From: UBA7672 sp965279205
Lineage (GTDB): Bacteria > Pseudomonadota > Alphaproteobacteria > Caulobacterales > Hyphomonadaceae
DNA: 64,000 bases
NCBI GenBank assembly: GCA_965279205.1
Contig: OZ257144.1
Location: forward strand, 3,038,001-3,102,000
Direction: 5' to 3'
Under the pieces are notes generated by a model. It was given only the letters and a program-made list of their open reading frames with translations, searched no databases and had not been told where the DNA came from. A program made the position numbers and the translations under genes. Numbering within the stretch: the stretch's first letter is position 1; each line of letters begins with the position of its first letter. Of the stretch, positions 25,741-34,880 are shown piece after piece.

Positions 25741-28013
25741 ATGACGCTGCGATTGATGACGGCTGTGGCGGGCGTCGCCCTGCTCGCTTCCTGCACAGGC
25801 GCGCCGGTAGCGGGTGAACCGCAGGCGAAGATGTCAGCGGAAATCCGACGCACCGCCTTTGGCGTGCCGCACATCAAGGCGAATGACTATGCCGGTCTTG
25901 GCTATGGCGTCGGCTATGCGTCTGCCGAGGACAATATCTGCGAGATCGCCGAGCGCTTCCTCACCGTGTCTGGCGAGCGGGCAAGATATCTTGGCCGGGG
26001 CGAGAACGACGCCAATCTCAACAGCGACCTGTTTCACAAACGCCTGATCGCTTCAGGCGAGCTCGAGAAGCTGATGAATGGACCGGCCGGGTCGCCAGAT
26101 ACGCCGAGCCAGAATGCGCGCGACCTGGTGCGCGGCTATACAGCAGGCGTTTCGCGCTATGTGCGCGAGACCGGCGTTGCGAACATCACCGACCCGCGCT
26201 GCAAGGGCGCGCCGTGGGTGCGCGAGATCGCGGCGAACGACTATTGGCGGCACGTGCTGGTGGGACAGGTGCTGGTGCAGATGAATGGCGTGGTCAATGC
26301 TGCGCCTCCAGGCGTCGGCAGTCGGGCCTCCGTCGCGGATGATCCTTTCATCGAGACGACGCAGCTTGGATCAAACGCCTATGGCCTCGGCAAGGAAGTG
26401 ACCAAGTCGGGCCATGGCGTTCTGCTGGGCAATCCGCACTACCCGTGGACGGGCAAAACCGGTTCTACCGGATGCACCTCACAATTCCCGGCAAGCTGAA
26501 TGTTGTCGGCGCTGGCCTGGTGACCAACGCGACGGTCGGCATCGGACACACGAGCAGCGTCGCCTGGAGCCACACGGTTTCGACGGCGCGGCGCTATGGC
26601 GTCTATGAGCTGACGCTCGATCCCAGCGATGCGACCAGATACATCTACGAAGGCGTCTCGACGCCGATGACCAAGCTGGACGTGTCAGTGGAGGTGAAGG
26701 GCGAAGCGCCGGTGACGCGCACTCTCTATTCCACGCGCTTTGGCGCCGTGGTGGAGACGACGGCGTTCCCGTGGGACAAGCGGCACGCCTATGCGTTGCG
26801 CAATATTCCGCAGGGCGTGCGCACGACCGACCAGTATCTGGCGCTCTATCAGGCAAAGAACTCGCGCGAGCTCTATTCGGCGCTCGGCAGGTATCAGGCG
26901 ACAGGTTTCAACACCACGGCGGTCGATGCCGGCGGCGAGGCCTTCTTCGGCGACATGGGCATGATGCCGAACGTCTCGAAGGATGTGGGCGACAGGTGCG
27001 CCGTGTCGGAACTGGCGAAGAAGCAGTGGACTGAAACGCGCGTGCCTGTGCTCGATGGTTCGAAAGCGGCTTGCGACTGGGCGACCGACAAGGACTCTTC
27101 CGCGCCCGGCGTGTTCGGCGCCTCCAAGACGCCTCACCTGTTCCGCACGGACTATGTAAGCCAGAGCAATGACAGCCACTGGCTCACCAATCCGAAACAG
27201 CCGCTCGCCGGCTTCAGCCCGGTATTCGGCGACGAAGCGACGGCGCGCAGCCTGCGCACGCAGCTGGGGCTAGACATCATCGCGGATCGCGTTGCCGGCA
27301 AGGACGGGCTCGGCGCACCGAAATTCGATCTCGCCTCGCTGCAGGCCGCCCTGTACCAGGACCGGCATCTCGGCGCCGAGATGGTGCGCGACGATCTCGT
27401 CAGGCACTGCAAGACTTTCAAAAGCGCGAAGATGGTCCCGGCCTGTGCGGCGCTGGAGACCTGGGATCTCAAGGTGAACGAGGACAGCCGCGGCGCACAC
27501 CTGTTCCATCTGTTCGCCGAGTATGGCGGGCTTCAGTTCAAGGTTCCGTTCGATCCGAAGGACCCGGTGCACACGCCCAACACGCTCGACCTTGCCAATC
27601 CAAAAGTGATGGAGGCGTTCGGGAAGGCGATCGACAAGCTCAACGAGATGAAGATCCCGCTCGATGCACGGCTGGGCGATGTCCAGCGCGAGACGCGCAA
27701 TGGCGAGCGCATCCCCATCCATGGCGGCGCCGGACAGGAAGGCGTGTTCAACGTCATCACGGTCGAGAACCTCGAACCTGAACTCGGCTGGACCAGCATT
27801 CGCCATGGGTCGAGCTGGATCATGACGGTCGAGTTCACCGACAAGGGGCCGAAAAGCCAGGGCGTGCTGACCTATTCGCAGTCCACCAACCCCAACTCGC
27901 CCTTCTACTCCGACCAGACGCGGCTCTATTCGAAGAAGGGCTGGGATGACCTGCGCTTCACGGAAGCCGCGGTGGAAGCGGGAACGGTGACGCGGAAGGC
28001 GATCAGCGAGTAA
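25741..28013 (+). pseudogene. Penicillin/AHL-acylase family protein, frameshifted
   Basis: Two overlapping frames together encode one N-terminal-nucleophile acylase of about 757 residues, an exported enzyme that hydrolyses amide bonds such as those of acyl-homoserine lactones or beta-lactams. The first frame (25741-26499) starts with a lipoprotein-like leader (LLASC) after AGGGAGG, contains the alpha subunit and the autocleavage site LGSNAYGLG with nucleophile S211, then runs into WTGKTGST. The family sequence resumes one frame away as GQNRFYRMHLTIPGKL. Adding one G to the GGG run at 26451-26453 would restore it. The beta-subunit part continues intact to 28013. Either the gene is recently broken or the assembly has a one-base error. 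Confidence 0.82.
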
Positions 28014-28037
28014 TTGGCAGCGAGTCGTCCGGCTCGC

Positions 28038-28081
28038 TTGACATATCGTAAGCCATGACTTACCGTTAGTCATGGCTTACG
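28038..28081 (+). promoter_or_regulatory. Promoter and palindromic operator of the arsR-like gene
   Basis: A perfect 13-base inverted repeat, CGTAAGCCATGAC at 28047-28059 and its complement at 28069-28081, has a 9-base spacer. A TTGACA (-35-like) sits at 28038-28043, and a -10 would fall around 28061-28066, inside the palindrome. The start codon (28072) lies in the right arm. A regulator bound here would block both the promoter and the start, so autoregulation by the encoded ArsR protein is likely. Confidence 0.75.
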
Positions 28082-28383
28082 GACATGCGCTTACGGCTCT
28101 GGCCGACCCAACACGGCGTAAGATCTTCGAGCGGCTGAGGCGTGGGCCTTTGCCGGTTGGCGAACTTGCAGAGACTCTGCCGGTGAGCCGGCCCGCCGTG
28201 TCGCAGCATCTCAAGGTGCTGAAGGAGGCAGGGCTCGTGAGCGAAGAGCAGGACGGAACGCGCCGAATCTATCGCATCGATCCGGAAGGCCTGGGACAGC
28301 TGCGGAAGTGGCTGGACCAGTTCTGGGACGACGCGCTCGACGCATTCAAGGCAGAAGCCGAAAAAGGGGCGAAGAAGAAATGA
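28072..28383 (+). CDS. ArsR-family winged-helix repressor
   Basis: This 103-residue protein has the usual ArsR winged helix: ALADPTRRKIFERL, the recognition region LPVSRPAVSQHLKVLKEAG, and the wing QDGTRRIYRIDP. It belongs to the branch often paired with SRPBCC (AHSA1) proteins; no metal-binding Cys are present. The ATG lies inside a palindrome and leaves no room for a ribosome-binding site, so the message may be leaderless. Its stop overlaps the next start (ATGA), so the two proteins are translationally coupled. Confidence 0.92.
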   Translation: MAYGHALTALADPTRRKIFERLRRGPLPVGELAETLPVSRPAVSQHLKVLKEAGLVSEEQDGTRRIYRIDPEGLGQLRKWLDQFWDDALDAFKAEAEKGAKKK

Positions 28384-28865
28384 CGAAAACCATCACCATC
28401 GCGCCGGTTACCAAGACGCTGACCGTCGAAGCGGGCCAGGCGCACTGCTTCGATGTGTTCACCAGCGGCCTGGATCGCTGGTGGCCCAAGGAGCATCACA
28501 TCGGCGCAACGCCGGTGGTGAAATCGGTGATCGAGCCACGCAAGGGCGGTCGCTGGTATTCGGTGCACGAGGACGGCAAGGAAGTGACGACCGGCCACAT
28601 GCTGGTGTGGGACCCGCCCAAACGCATCGTGTTCAGCTGGGAGATCAGCGGAAAGTGGAAGCCGGAACCGAACCAGACGCTTGCGTCCGAGGTCGAGGTC
28701 CGGTTCATCGCCGAAGGGCCGTCCCGCACGCGTGTGGAGCTTGAGCACAGGAACTTCGAGCGGATGCCGGATGTCGAAGGCGCCAAGGGCATGCGCGATG
28801 GCGTCGACCAGGGCTGGCCGGGCATCATGGATGGCTATCGGAAAGTGGCCGAAGGCCGGGCCTGA
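28380..28865 (+). CDS. SRPBCC (AHSA1-type) domain protein
   Basis: The 161-residue protein has a START/Bet v1-like fold with the sequence style of activator-of-Hsp90-homologue proteins: VEAGQAHCFDVFT at the start, the RWWPKEHHIG and GGRWYSVHEDG strands, and WDPPKRIVFSWEI. These proteins bind hydrophobic ligands; the ligand here is unknown. The gene overlaps the arsR-like gene by four bases, and this ArsR-SRPBCC pairing is common. Confidence 0.88.
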   Translation: MTKTITIAPVTKTLTVEAGQAHCFDVFTSGLDRWWPKEHHIGATPVVKSVIEPRKGGRWYSVHEDGKEVTTGHMLVWDPPKRIVFSWEISGKWKPEPNQTLASEVEVRFIAEGPSRTRVELEHRNFERMPDVEGAKGMRDGVDQGWPGIMDGYRKVAEGRA

Positions 28866-28907
28866 CCGCTTATTTGTCAGCTTGACCTTGCTCCCGGGTT
28901 CGGGTCC

Positions 28908-30764
28908 ATGCGCGCCATGGCCGGACCTCCGATTGCAGTTCTTCGCGGCGTTACATTGACGCTGGGCGCGACCCCGCTGTTTGCGGGCGTCGACCTTGCG
29001 CTCGCCAAGGGCGAGCGGATGGCGCTTGTAGGCCGCAACGGCGCCGGCAAATCGACGCTGATGCGGATTCTCGCCGGCGCGATCGAGCCAGACGGCGGCG
29101 AGATCTTCATGCAGCCCGGAACCCAGGCGCGGCATCTGCTGCAGGAGCCGGACTTCACCGGCTTCGCGACGGCGCTGGATTATGTGTCCGAAGGTCTCGA
29201 CGAGTACATGCTCTATCGCGCCGAGGCGGAGCTGGGCGCATGGGGCGTGCCGTTCGACCTGGATCTGACCAAGGCGTCAGGCGGACAGTCTCGGCGCCTC
29301 GCCCTTGCCCACGCTTTCGCGCACGACCCGGACGTGCTGCTGCTGGACGAGCCGACCAACCACCTCGACGTGCCGGCGATCGAGCTGCTCGAGGAAGAGC
29401 TGCTGGCGTTTCGCGGAGCAGCGCTGATCGTGAGCCACGACCGCCGCTTCCTGGAGAATGTGTCGACGTCTGTAGCTTGGCTGCGCCAGGGCGTCGTGCG
29501 CACGCTCGACAAGGGCTACTCCCAGTTCGAGGAATGGACCGAGCAGGTCGAGGCGGAGGAAGAGAAAGCGTTCGACAAGCTGAACGTGCAGCTGCGAGCC
29601 GAGGAACGCTGGATGGCGCGCGGCGTCACCGCCCGGCGCAAACGCAATATGGGCCGCGTGCGCAAGCTGCAGGAGATGCGCGCCGACAAACGCCAGAAGC
29701 GAACCGCGCTGGCCGAGGCGGCAAGCACCGCCAACCTTGCGATCGACTCGGGCGCACAGTCGGGGCGGCTTGTGGCCGAAGCGAAGAAACTGACCAAGAT
29801 ATTCCAGACGCCGGATGGTTCTCTGCCAATCGTGCGCGACCTGAACCTGCGGGTGATGCGCGGCGACAGGCTTGGGATCATCGGACCGAACGGCGCCGGC
29901 AAGACGACGCTGCTGAAGCTTATCCTCGGCCAGCTGGCGCCGGATTCAGGTACGCTTCGGCTCGCCAAAAATCTCGACATCGCCTATCTCGACCAGACAC
30001 GCGCAAGCCTGAAGCCCACCGAGACGCTGTGGGACACAATGGCGCCGCTGGGCGGCGACCAGATCATCGTGCGTGGGTACCCGAAGCACGTGGCAGCCTA
30101 CGCGAAGGACTTCTTGTTTGAATCGCGCCAGCTGCATCAACCCGTCGGCGCTTTGTCGGGCGGCGAGCGCAACCGGCTGACGCTTGCGCTCGCTCTGGCG
30201 AAACCCTCGAACCTTCTGGTGCTGGACGAACCGACCAACGATCTCGACATCGAGACGCTCGACCTGCTGGAAGACATGCTGGCGGATTTCGACGGCACGC
30301 TGCTGCTGGTGAGCCACGACCGCGCCTTCGTGGACAATGTAGTGACGTCGATCCTGACGCCGGAAGGCGACGGACAGTGGATGGAAACGCCGGGCGGGTA
30401 TTCCGACTATGTGTCCCAGAAGAAGACCGGTCAGGCGACGGCCTTCCGCTCCAGCGCCCTTGACCCAGTCCAGCGCGGCGGGCCCAAGCCAGCAACGGGG
30501 GCCAAGGCCCCATCCGCGCCGGCGGGCAAGCTCAGCTACAAGGACCAGCGCAGACTTGAGGAACTGAACCGCCTGATGCCGGAACGGCAGGCCGAAATCG
30601 TGGATCTGGAAGACGGAATGGCCGATGCCAGCATGTTCTCGAAGGACCCGAAAGGCTTCCAGGTTCGCGCCAATCGCCTAACAACGGCGCGTACGGAACT
30701 GGAAGGCTATGAGGCCGAATGGCTGGCGCTTGAGGAAAAGCGCGAAGCCCTGGGGCGCGGCTGA
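28908..30764 (+). CDS. ABC-F family ATPase
   Basis: The 618-residue protein has two ATP-binding cassettes and no membrane segments, as expected for ribosome-associated ABC-F proteins (Uup/EttA type). Walker A GRNGAGKST and GPNGAGKTT, signature SGGQSRR and SGGERNR, and Walker B LLLDEPTNHLD and LVLDEPTNDLD are all visible. A charged linker separates the cassettes, and a C-terminal coiled-coil-like region rich in Glu/Arg suggests the Uup subgroup. ATG 28917 is an alternative start. Neither start has a clear ribosome-binding site. Confidence 0.92.
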   Translation: MRAMAGPPIAVLRGVTLTLGATPLFAGVDLALAKGERMALVGRNGAGKSTLMRILAGAIEPDGGEIFMQPGTQARHLLQEPDFTGFATALDYVSEGLDEYMLYRAEAELGAWGVPFDLDLTKASGGQSRRLALAHAFAHDPDVLLLDEPTNHLDVPAIELLEEELLAFRGAALIVSHDRRFLENVSTSVAWLRQGVVRTLDKGYSQFEEWTEQVEAEEEKAFDKLNVQLRAEERWMARGVTARRKRNMGRVRKLQEMRADKRQKRTALAEAASTANLAIDSGAQSGRLVAEAKKLTKIFQTPDGSLPIVRDLNLRVMRGDRLGIIGPNGAGKTTLLKLILGQLAPDSGTLRLAKNLDIAYLDQTRASLKPTETLWDTMAPLGGDQIIVRGYPKHVAAYAKDFLFESRQLHQPVGALSGGERNRLTLALALAKPSNLLVLDEPTNDLDIETLDLLEDMLADFDGTLLLVSHDRAFVDNVVTSILTPEGDGQWMETPGGYSDYVSQKKTGQATAFRSSALDPVQRGGPKPATGAKAPSAPAGKLSYKDQRRLEELNRLMPERQAEIVDLEDGMADASMFSKDPKGFQVRANRLTTARTELEGYEAEWLALEEKREALGRG

Positions 30765-30887
30765 CCCCTTGAAAACTGCATATTCCGCGACATTCCGGAC
30801 CGTGCTCGGGGCAAATTCCTTAGGCGGAACAAGTCTTTTTTTAACTGCCCCGGGTTAACTTGCCCCTTGTCTCACGGGAGTTCCGGC

Positions 30888-31991
30888 ATGGCGGGTTCCG
30901 CCAACAATTTCGCGTTGCTGCTGGACCTCGCCAAAGAGACGTCCAGCGAAAAGCGTCGCGAACTGCTGCGCCAGATCACCGACGTGTTCCTGGCCGACCC
31001 GCCGGATCGTTCGGATCGTGAATCACAACTTTTTGACGACATCGTTGGCGCCGTCGCTTCGGATCTCGAAACGCAGGTCCGTGTCGAACTGGCGCGCAAG
31101 GTCGCCGCAAGCAATGTGCCGGTGCAACGCACCGCCCGCCGTCTTGCTCTCGATGAGATCGACGTTGCCCGTCCCGTCCTCGAGAAGTCGAAGGCGCTGA
31201 CCGAGACCGACATTCTCGAGATCATCGACAAGAAGGGCCAGGAACATATGCTGGCCGTCTCCAAGCGGCCTGACATCGGCGAGAATGTGTCGAGCGCGCT
31301 CGTGACCAAGGGTGAGGATCGCGTCGTCGCCTCGCTGCTCGAGAACCGCACCGCGCGCATGAACCGAGAGACGTTCGAACGCGTCGCTGATCGCGCGCAG
31401 AACAGCCCGGTCCTGCATGCGCCGTTCGTGCGCAACCAGAACGTTCCGCTGGACCTGCTCAACAACGTCTATCTCAAGGTCGAGAACAATCTTCGCCGCG
31501 AGATCATGCGGAAGTTCCATGGCGTGTCGCCCGCGGAACTGGAAGCCGCCCTTGAAGCCAGCCGCAATCATCTTTCCGCCGCCTACGGCGCCCTGCCGGA
31601 CGACTTCCAGGCAGCGAAGGATCACGTCGCTGCGCTCGACAAGAAGGGCTCGCTCAAGCCGCCGGTCCTCGTGCAGCTTCTGCGCGAGAACAAGCGGACG
31701 GCGTTCATGGTTGCCTTCACCCAGCTGGTCGACATCGATTTCGACCTTGGTCGCCGGCTGATTGAGGGCAAGGATGTCGATGCGCTGGCCATGCTCTGCC
31801 GCGGCGCCGGTTTCGATCGCGGCCTGTTCGTCACCATCTGCCTGATCATTGCTGAAGAAGGCGGCGGCATCAGCAAGGCCGAGCAGTACGGCCAGCTCTA
31901 CGAGCAGGTTCCGGTGGCCGCCGCGCAGCGCGCCCTGCGCTTCTGGAAAGTACGCTCCAAGTCCGGCGACGCCTCCACCAAGGCGGCGTAA
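30888..31991 (+). CDS. DUF2336 domain protein
   Basis: The 367-residue, all-helical soluble protein matches the DUF2336 family of alphaproteobacteria. Repeated motifs such as RRELLRQITDVFL and LARKVAASNVPVQRTARRLA suggest HEAT-like helical repeats. Start ATG 30888 was chosen for CACGGGAGTTCCGGC in front; TTG 30867 is in frame upstream. Upstream there is an AT-richer stretch (30780-30860). The function is unknown. Confidence 0.8.
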   Translation: MAGSANNFALLLDLAKETSSEKRRELLRQITDVFLADPPDRSDRESQLFDDIVGAVASDLETQVRVELARKVAASNVPVQRTARRLALDEIDVARPVLEKSKALTETDILEIIDKKGQEHMLAVSKRPDIGENVSSALVTKGEDRVVASLLENRTARMNRETFERVADRAQNSPVLHAPFVRNQNVPLDLLNNVYLKVENNLRREIMRKFHGVSPAELEAALEASRNHLSAAYGALPDDFQAAKDHVAALDKKGSLKPPVLVQLLRENKRTAFMVAFTQLVDIDFDLGRRLIEGKDVDALAMLCRGAGFDRGLFVTICLIIAEEGGGISKAEQYGQLYEQVPVAAAQRALRFWKVRSKSGDASTKAA

Positions 31992-32188
31992 CCGCCGATC
32001 TCTCGCGCGAACCGCGAATTCTCCGACCATTCGCACGTCACAAGGCTCGGTGGGCGCAGACTCAGGGGTTAGCCCCCGAGACTCGGCCACGACTGCTCAT
32101 ATTTCCTGAATTCGCGCATTCTGCAGTGACGGAATTGCTCCGTGTGCGGCGGTCGCCTAATTTCGCTCCCTCGCGGGGAGTAGAGTGT

Positions 32189-33925
32189 ATGCCCAATCCT
32201 GTGATCCGCTCACAGACAGTGAGCATTGGCGAACTGTTGCGCAGCGGGTCTTTCCAGCCGGCCAGGGTTCAGCGCGACTATTGCTGGACCGAGGAAAACC
32301 AGGCGGCCCTGCTGCAGGACCTGATCGCGTCGTTCGGCGAATTCGGTTTCGATCCCGATCCGAATGACACCGCTTCCGAAGCCAGCGACGCCAGCAGCGA
32401 TTCCCCTTTCGACCTTCCCTTCGCCGATTCCGATCTGGAACTGACCGCGCCCTTCAGCTTCGTCGGGACCGTAGTGCTGATGCCGGGCACGGAGCGGTTC
32501 GACATCTATGATGGCCTGCAGCGCCTGACGACGTTCACGGTGATCTTCGCGGTCCTGCGTGACCTGTTGTCGGCGGAGAAGGACCATCCGGTGCATTCCC
32601 TTCTCGCGGATGAAGCGGGGTTGTGGCGGCTCAGCCTGCCGATGAAGTTCAACACGCTGGAGGCGGATATCCTGGCGGTTGGCCGCACGATCCGTCGCCA
32701 CCGCCAGATCGCTTCGCTTACTGACGCTGGCGAACGGCTGCGCGAATGCGTCACGACGGCCCGCGCGGCGTTCCAGAACTGGAGCAAGGAGCGGCTTTCG
32801 GCTTTCACGACCTTCCTGTCCGAGCATGTGCTGGTGACGGTCACCCGGATCTCGGACCGCCGCATGGCCGCCAAGGCCTTCGTCAGCATCAACACGGGCG
32901 GCCTGCCGCTGAAGCCGGAAGAGATCGTCAAGGGCCAGCTGATCGACCTGTCGTCGGCTCTGCCCGATCCGGACGAAGCGGCGCGGCGTATTCTGTTCGT
33001 CTGGAACCAACTGCAGGACGATCTCGGCAAGACCCGTTTCGATGAATTCCTGCGCTCGGTGGATTTCATCGAGCGACGTGCGCCGCAATCCTCGGACTAT
33101 GCCATCCAGCTGATGGAGCACATCCGCCGCCGCTATCCTGGCCAGCAGGGCTTCCGCTGGGCGACCGACCTGCTGCTCGAATACCGCGCGGCATTCAAAT
33201 GGATCTACGAGGCCGAGAAAGAAGACCTGGCCATCGGCGCGCACGCGAGCCTTCGCCGCCTGCAGATCCTGAAATGGGACCAGTGGCGCGCCTACGCCAT
33301 GCTGATCAAGATGAAGTCGCGGCCCGCCGACCTGACCAAGCGCATCGACGTGCTGGATCGCGTGTGCTTTGCACTGACCGCATCGCAACCCGATGTACGT
33401 CGCTGCGCCGAGATGATCGGCAAGCGCATCGAACGTTTCGCCAAGGGCGCCTTCGGCAAGCAGGCCGGGTTCTCGTTCAACAGAGCTCAGTACGAGCGCA
33501 TCGTGCGCGCGCTCAACGGGCCGCAAAACGATGGCGGCCGTCGCAGCACAATCGTGCGCTGGCTCGAGGCGATGTCGCACGGCGACCGCGTACCGATCTA
33601 CGTGATCGCAACGGGCTCGTCGGTCGAGCACTGTTATCCGCGCAATCCGCAGGACAACTGGACTGCCTTCGAAGAGGGACTTGAGATCGGACAGCTGATG
33701 ACCATTCGTGAGCTGACCGGTAATCTCTGCATCCTGCCGGAAGACGAACTCGGCAACTCGCCTTTCGAGGACAAGCGCAAGGCCTATGCCCGTTTTCGTT
33801 CCTGCAAATTCGCCAGCGAGATCGCCAGGTCCCGCGTGTGGACGCCCGACCTCGTGCGAGCGCGCACGCAGAAGCTGACCGACACCGCGCTGAAATTCAT
33901 GGCGATCGATGTCGTCGGCGCCTAG
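32189..33925 (+). CDS. GmrSD-like protein (DUF262 with C-terminal DUF1524-type HNH)
   Basis: In the 578-residue protein the N-terminal ParB/Srx-like DUF262 domain has RVQRDYCW and DGLQRLTT (108-115), the family's DGxQRLTT motif with Leu at the third place. Further on, INTGGLPLKPEEIVKGQL matches its conserved helix. The C-terminal part carries VEHCYPRN (E480, H481) and ELTGNLCIL...SPFEDKRKAY, the pattern of the DUF1524 HNH nuclease. Fused GmrS-GmrD proteins restrict modified phage DNA, and others act with phosphorothioation systems, so defence is likely, though the target is unknown. GGGGAGTAGAGTGT precedes ATG 32189. Its stop shares CTAG with the convergent LytTR gene. Confidence 0.85.
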   Translation: MPNPVIRSQTVSIGELLRSGSFQPARVQRDYCWTEENQAALLQDLIASFGEFGFDPDPNDTASEASDASSDSPFDLPFADSDLELTAPFSFVGTVVLMPGTERFDIYDGLQRLTTFTVIFAVLRDLLSAEKDHPVHSLLADEAGLWRLSLPMKFNTLEADILAVGRTIRRHRQIASLTDAGERLRECVTTARAAFQNWSKERLSAFTTFLSEHVLVTVTRISDRRMAAKAFVSINTGGLPLKPEEIVKGQLIDLSSALPDPDEAARRILFVWNQLQDDLGKTRFDEFLRSVDFIERRAPQSSDYAIQLMEHIRRRYPGQQGFRWATDLLLEYRAAFKWIYEAEKEDLAIGAHASLRRLQILKWDQWRAYAMLIKMKSRPADLTKRIDVLDRVCFALTASQPDVRRCAEMIGKRIERFAKGAFGKQAGFSFNRAQYERIVRALNGPQNDGGRRSTIVRWLEAMSHGDRVPIYVIATGSSVEHCYPRNPQDNWTAFEEGLEIGQLMTIRELTGNLCILPEDELGNSPFEDKRKAYARFRSCKFASEIARSRVWTPDLVRARTQKLTDTALKFMAIDVVGA

Positions 33926-34800
33926 GCGATTTCCATCGCGTCGCGGAACCGCCGGCTGCCGCCGATCACGCTGCCATTGTCGAGCATGATTTCAAGATCA
34001 CCTGACGGGGTGGGCTTGAAGCCCGTGATGCGGGAGCGGTTGACGATGCGGGAGCGATGGACCCTAACGAAGCCACGACCGGCGAGCTTTTCTGCGAACG
34101 CCGCCAGCGTGCCACGCGCGAGGTGAGCCGTGGCGCCGGTGTGGATCTCGACGTAGTTCCCGGCTGCTTCGATCCACGCGATCTGCGCCGGATCCACCAA
34201 CGTGATGCGCGCGCCATCCCGGATTTCGATCCGCGGCTCGGCGACCGTCGGCCTGGGGGCGGCCAGTAATGCCAGCGCCGCCTGCTGCGCCAGCCAGACG
34301 CCCCACGCCCAGTAACAGACTGCGTTCGAGGCGTAGGTCAGAACATCCTTCCGCCACTCGTAGAGGGAGGGCAGCAGGAGATCGCCCTGATAGTCGAAAT
34401 GATAGACCGAGCCCGCCAGCTCGTAGCCGACGGTCCGGATGGCGACCATGCCGGCAATGTGGAGAAGCGAGAAAACGCTTGCCGCCGCCAGATGCAGGCC
34501 GGCGAAGCGAAGCCAGGCGAGAGCGGTCATTTCCTCCGGAGGCCGAACCTTCCAGATCATCCACCCGATGCCGGGCGACAGCAGCACCACCATGAGGACC
34601 GAAGAGATTTCGTAGAGCCAGGCGGCCCGCGGATCGATCGGCGCGCCGCCCGTCTGGGCTTCCATGATTCCCGAGGTGACGTTCAGGATGGCGACAAGCG
34701 CGCCAACGCCAGCGATGACGCCGAGCGGAACCCATTCGACGCGCCAGCCGCTCGTCCCGGCTTTCTCGCCGCTCGTCCCTGAGCCGTCACCGCTAGTCAC
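33922..34800 (-). CDS. Membrane-bound LytTR transcriptional regulator
   Basis: The roughly 292-residue protein has four hydrophobic segments (about 25-160) and a C-terminal LytTR DNA-binding domain (about 190-292) with WIEAAGNYVEIHT, FVRVHRSRIVN and the SGDLEIMLDNG wing. It is a one-component membrane regulator. GTG 34800 was chosen because GAAGGACAGG lies upstream; GTG 34818 is also possible. It is divergent from the acyltransferase gene at 34881, with an 80-base shared promoter region, so it may control that gene. Confidence 0.85.
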   Translation of the reverse strand: MTSGDGSGTSGEKAGTSGWRVEWVPLGVIAGVGALVAILNVTSGIMEAQTGGAPIDPRAAWLYEISSVLMVVLLSPGIGWMIWKVRPPEEMTALAWLRFAGLHLAAASVFSLLHIAGMVAIRTVGYELAGSVYHFDYQGDLLLPSLYEWRKDVLTYASNAVCYWAWGVWLAQQAALALLAAPRPTVAEPRIEIRDGARITLVDPAQIAWIEAAGNYVEIHTGATAHLARGTLAAFAEKLAGRGFVRVHRSRIVNRSRITGFKPTPSGDLEIMLDNGSVIGGSRRFRDAMEIA

Positions 34801-34880
34801 AGAGCCCTGTCCTTCCACGGCTTTTCGCTGGCCGCGCCAAGCCCTGCGCGGATCATGGCCATACCAGACAGGAGAACGCC

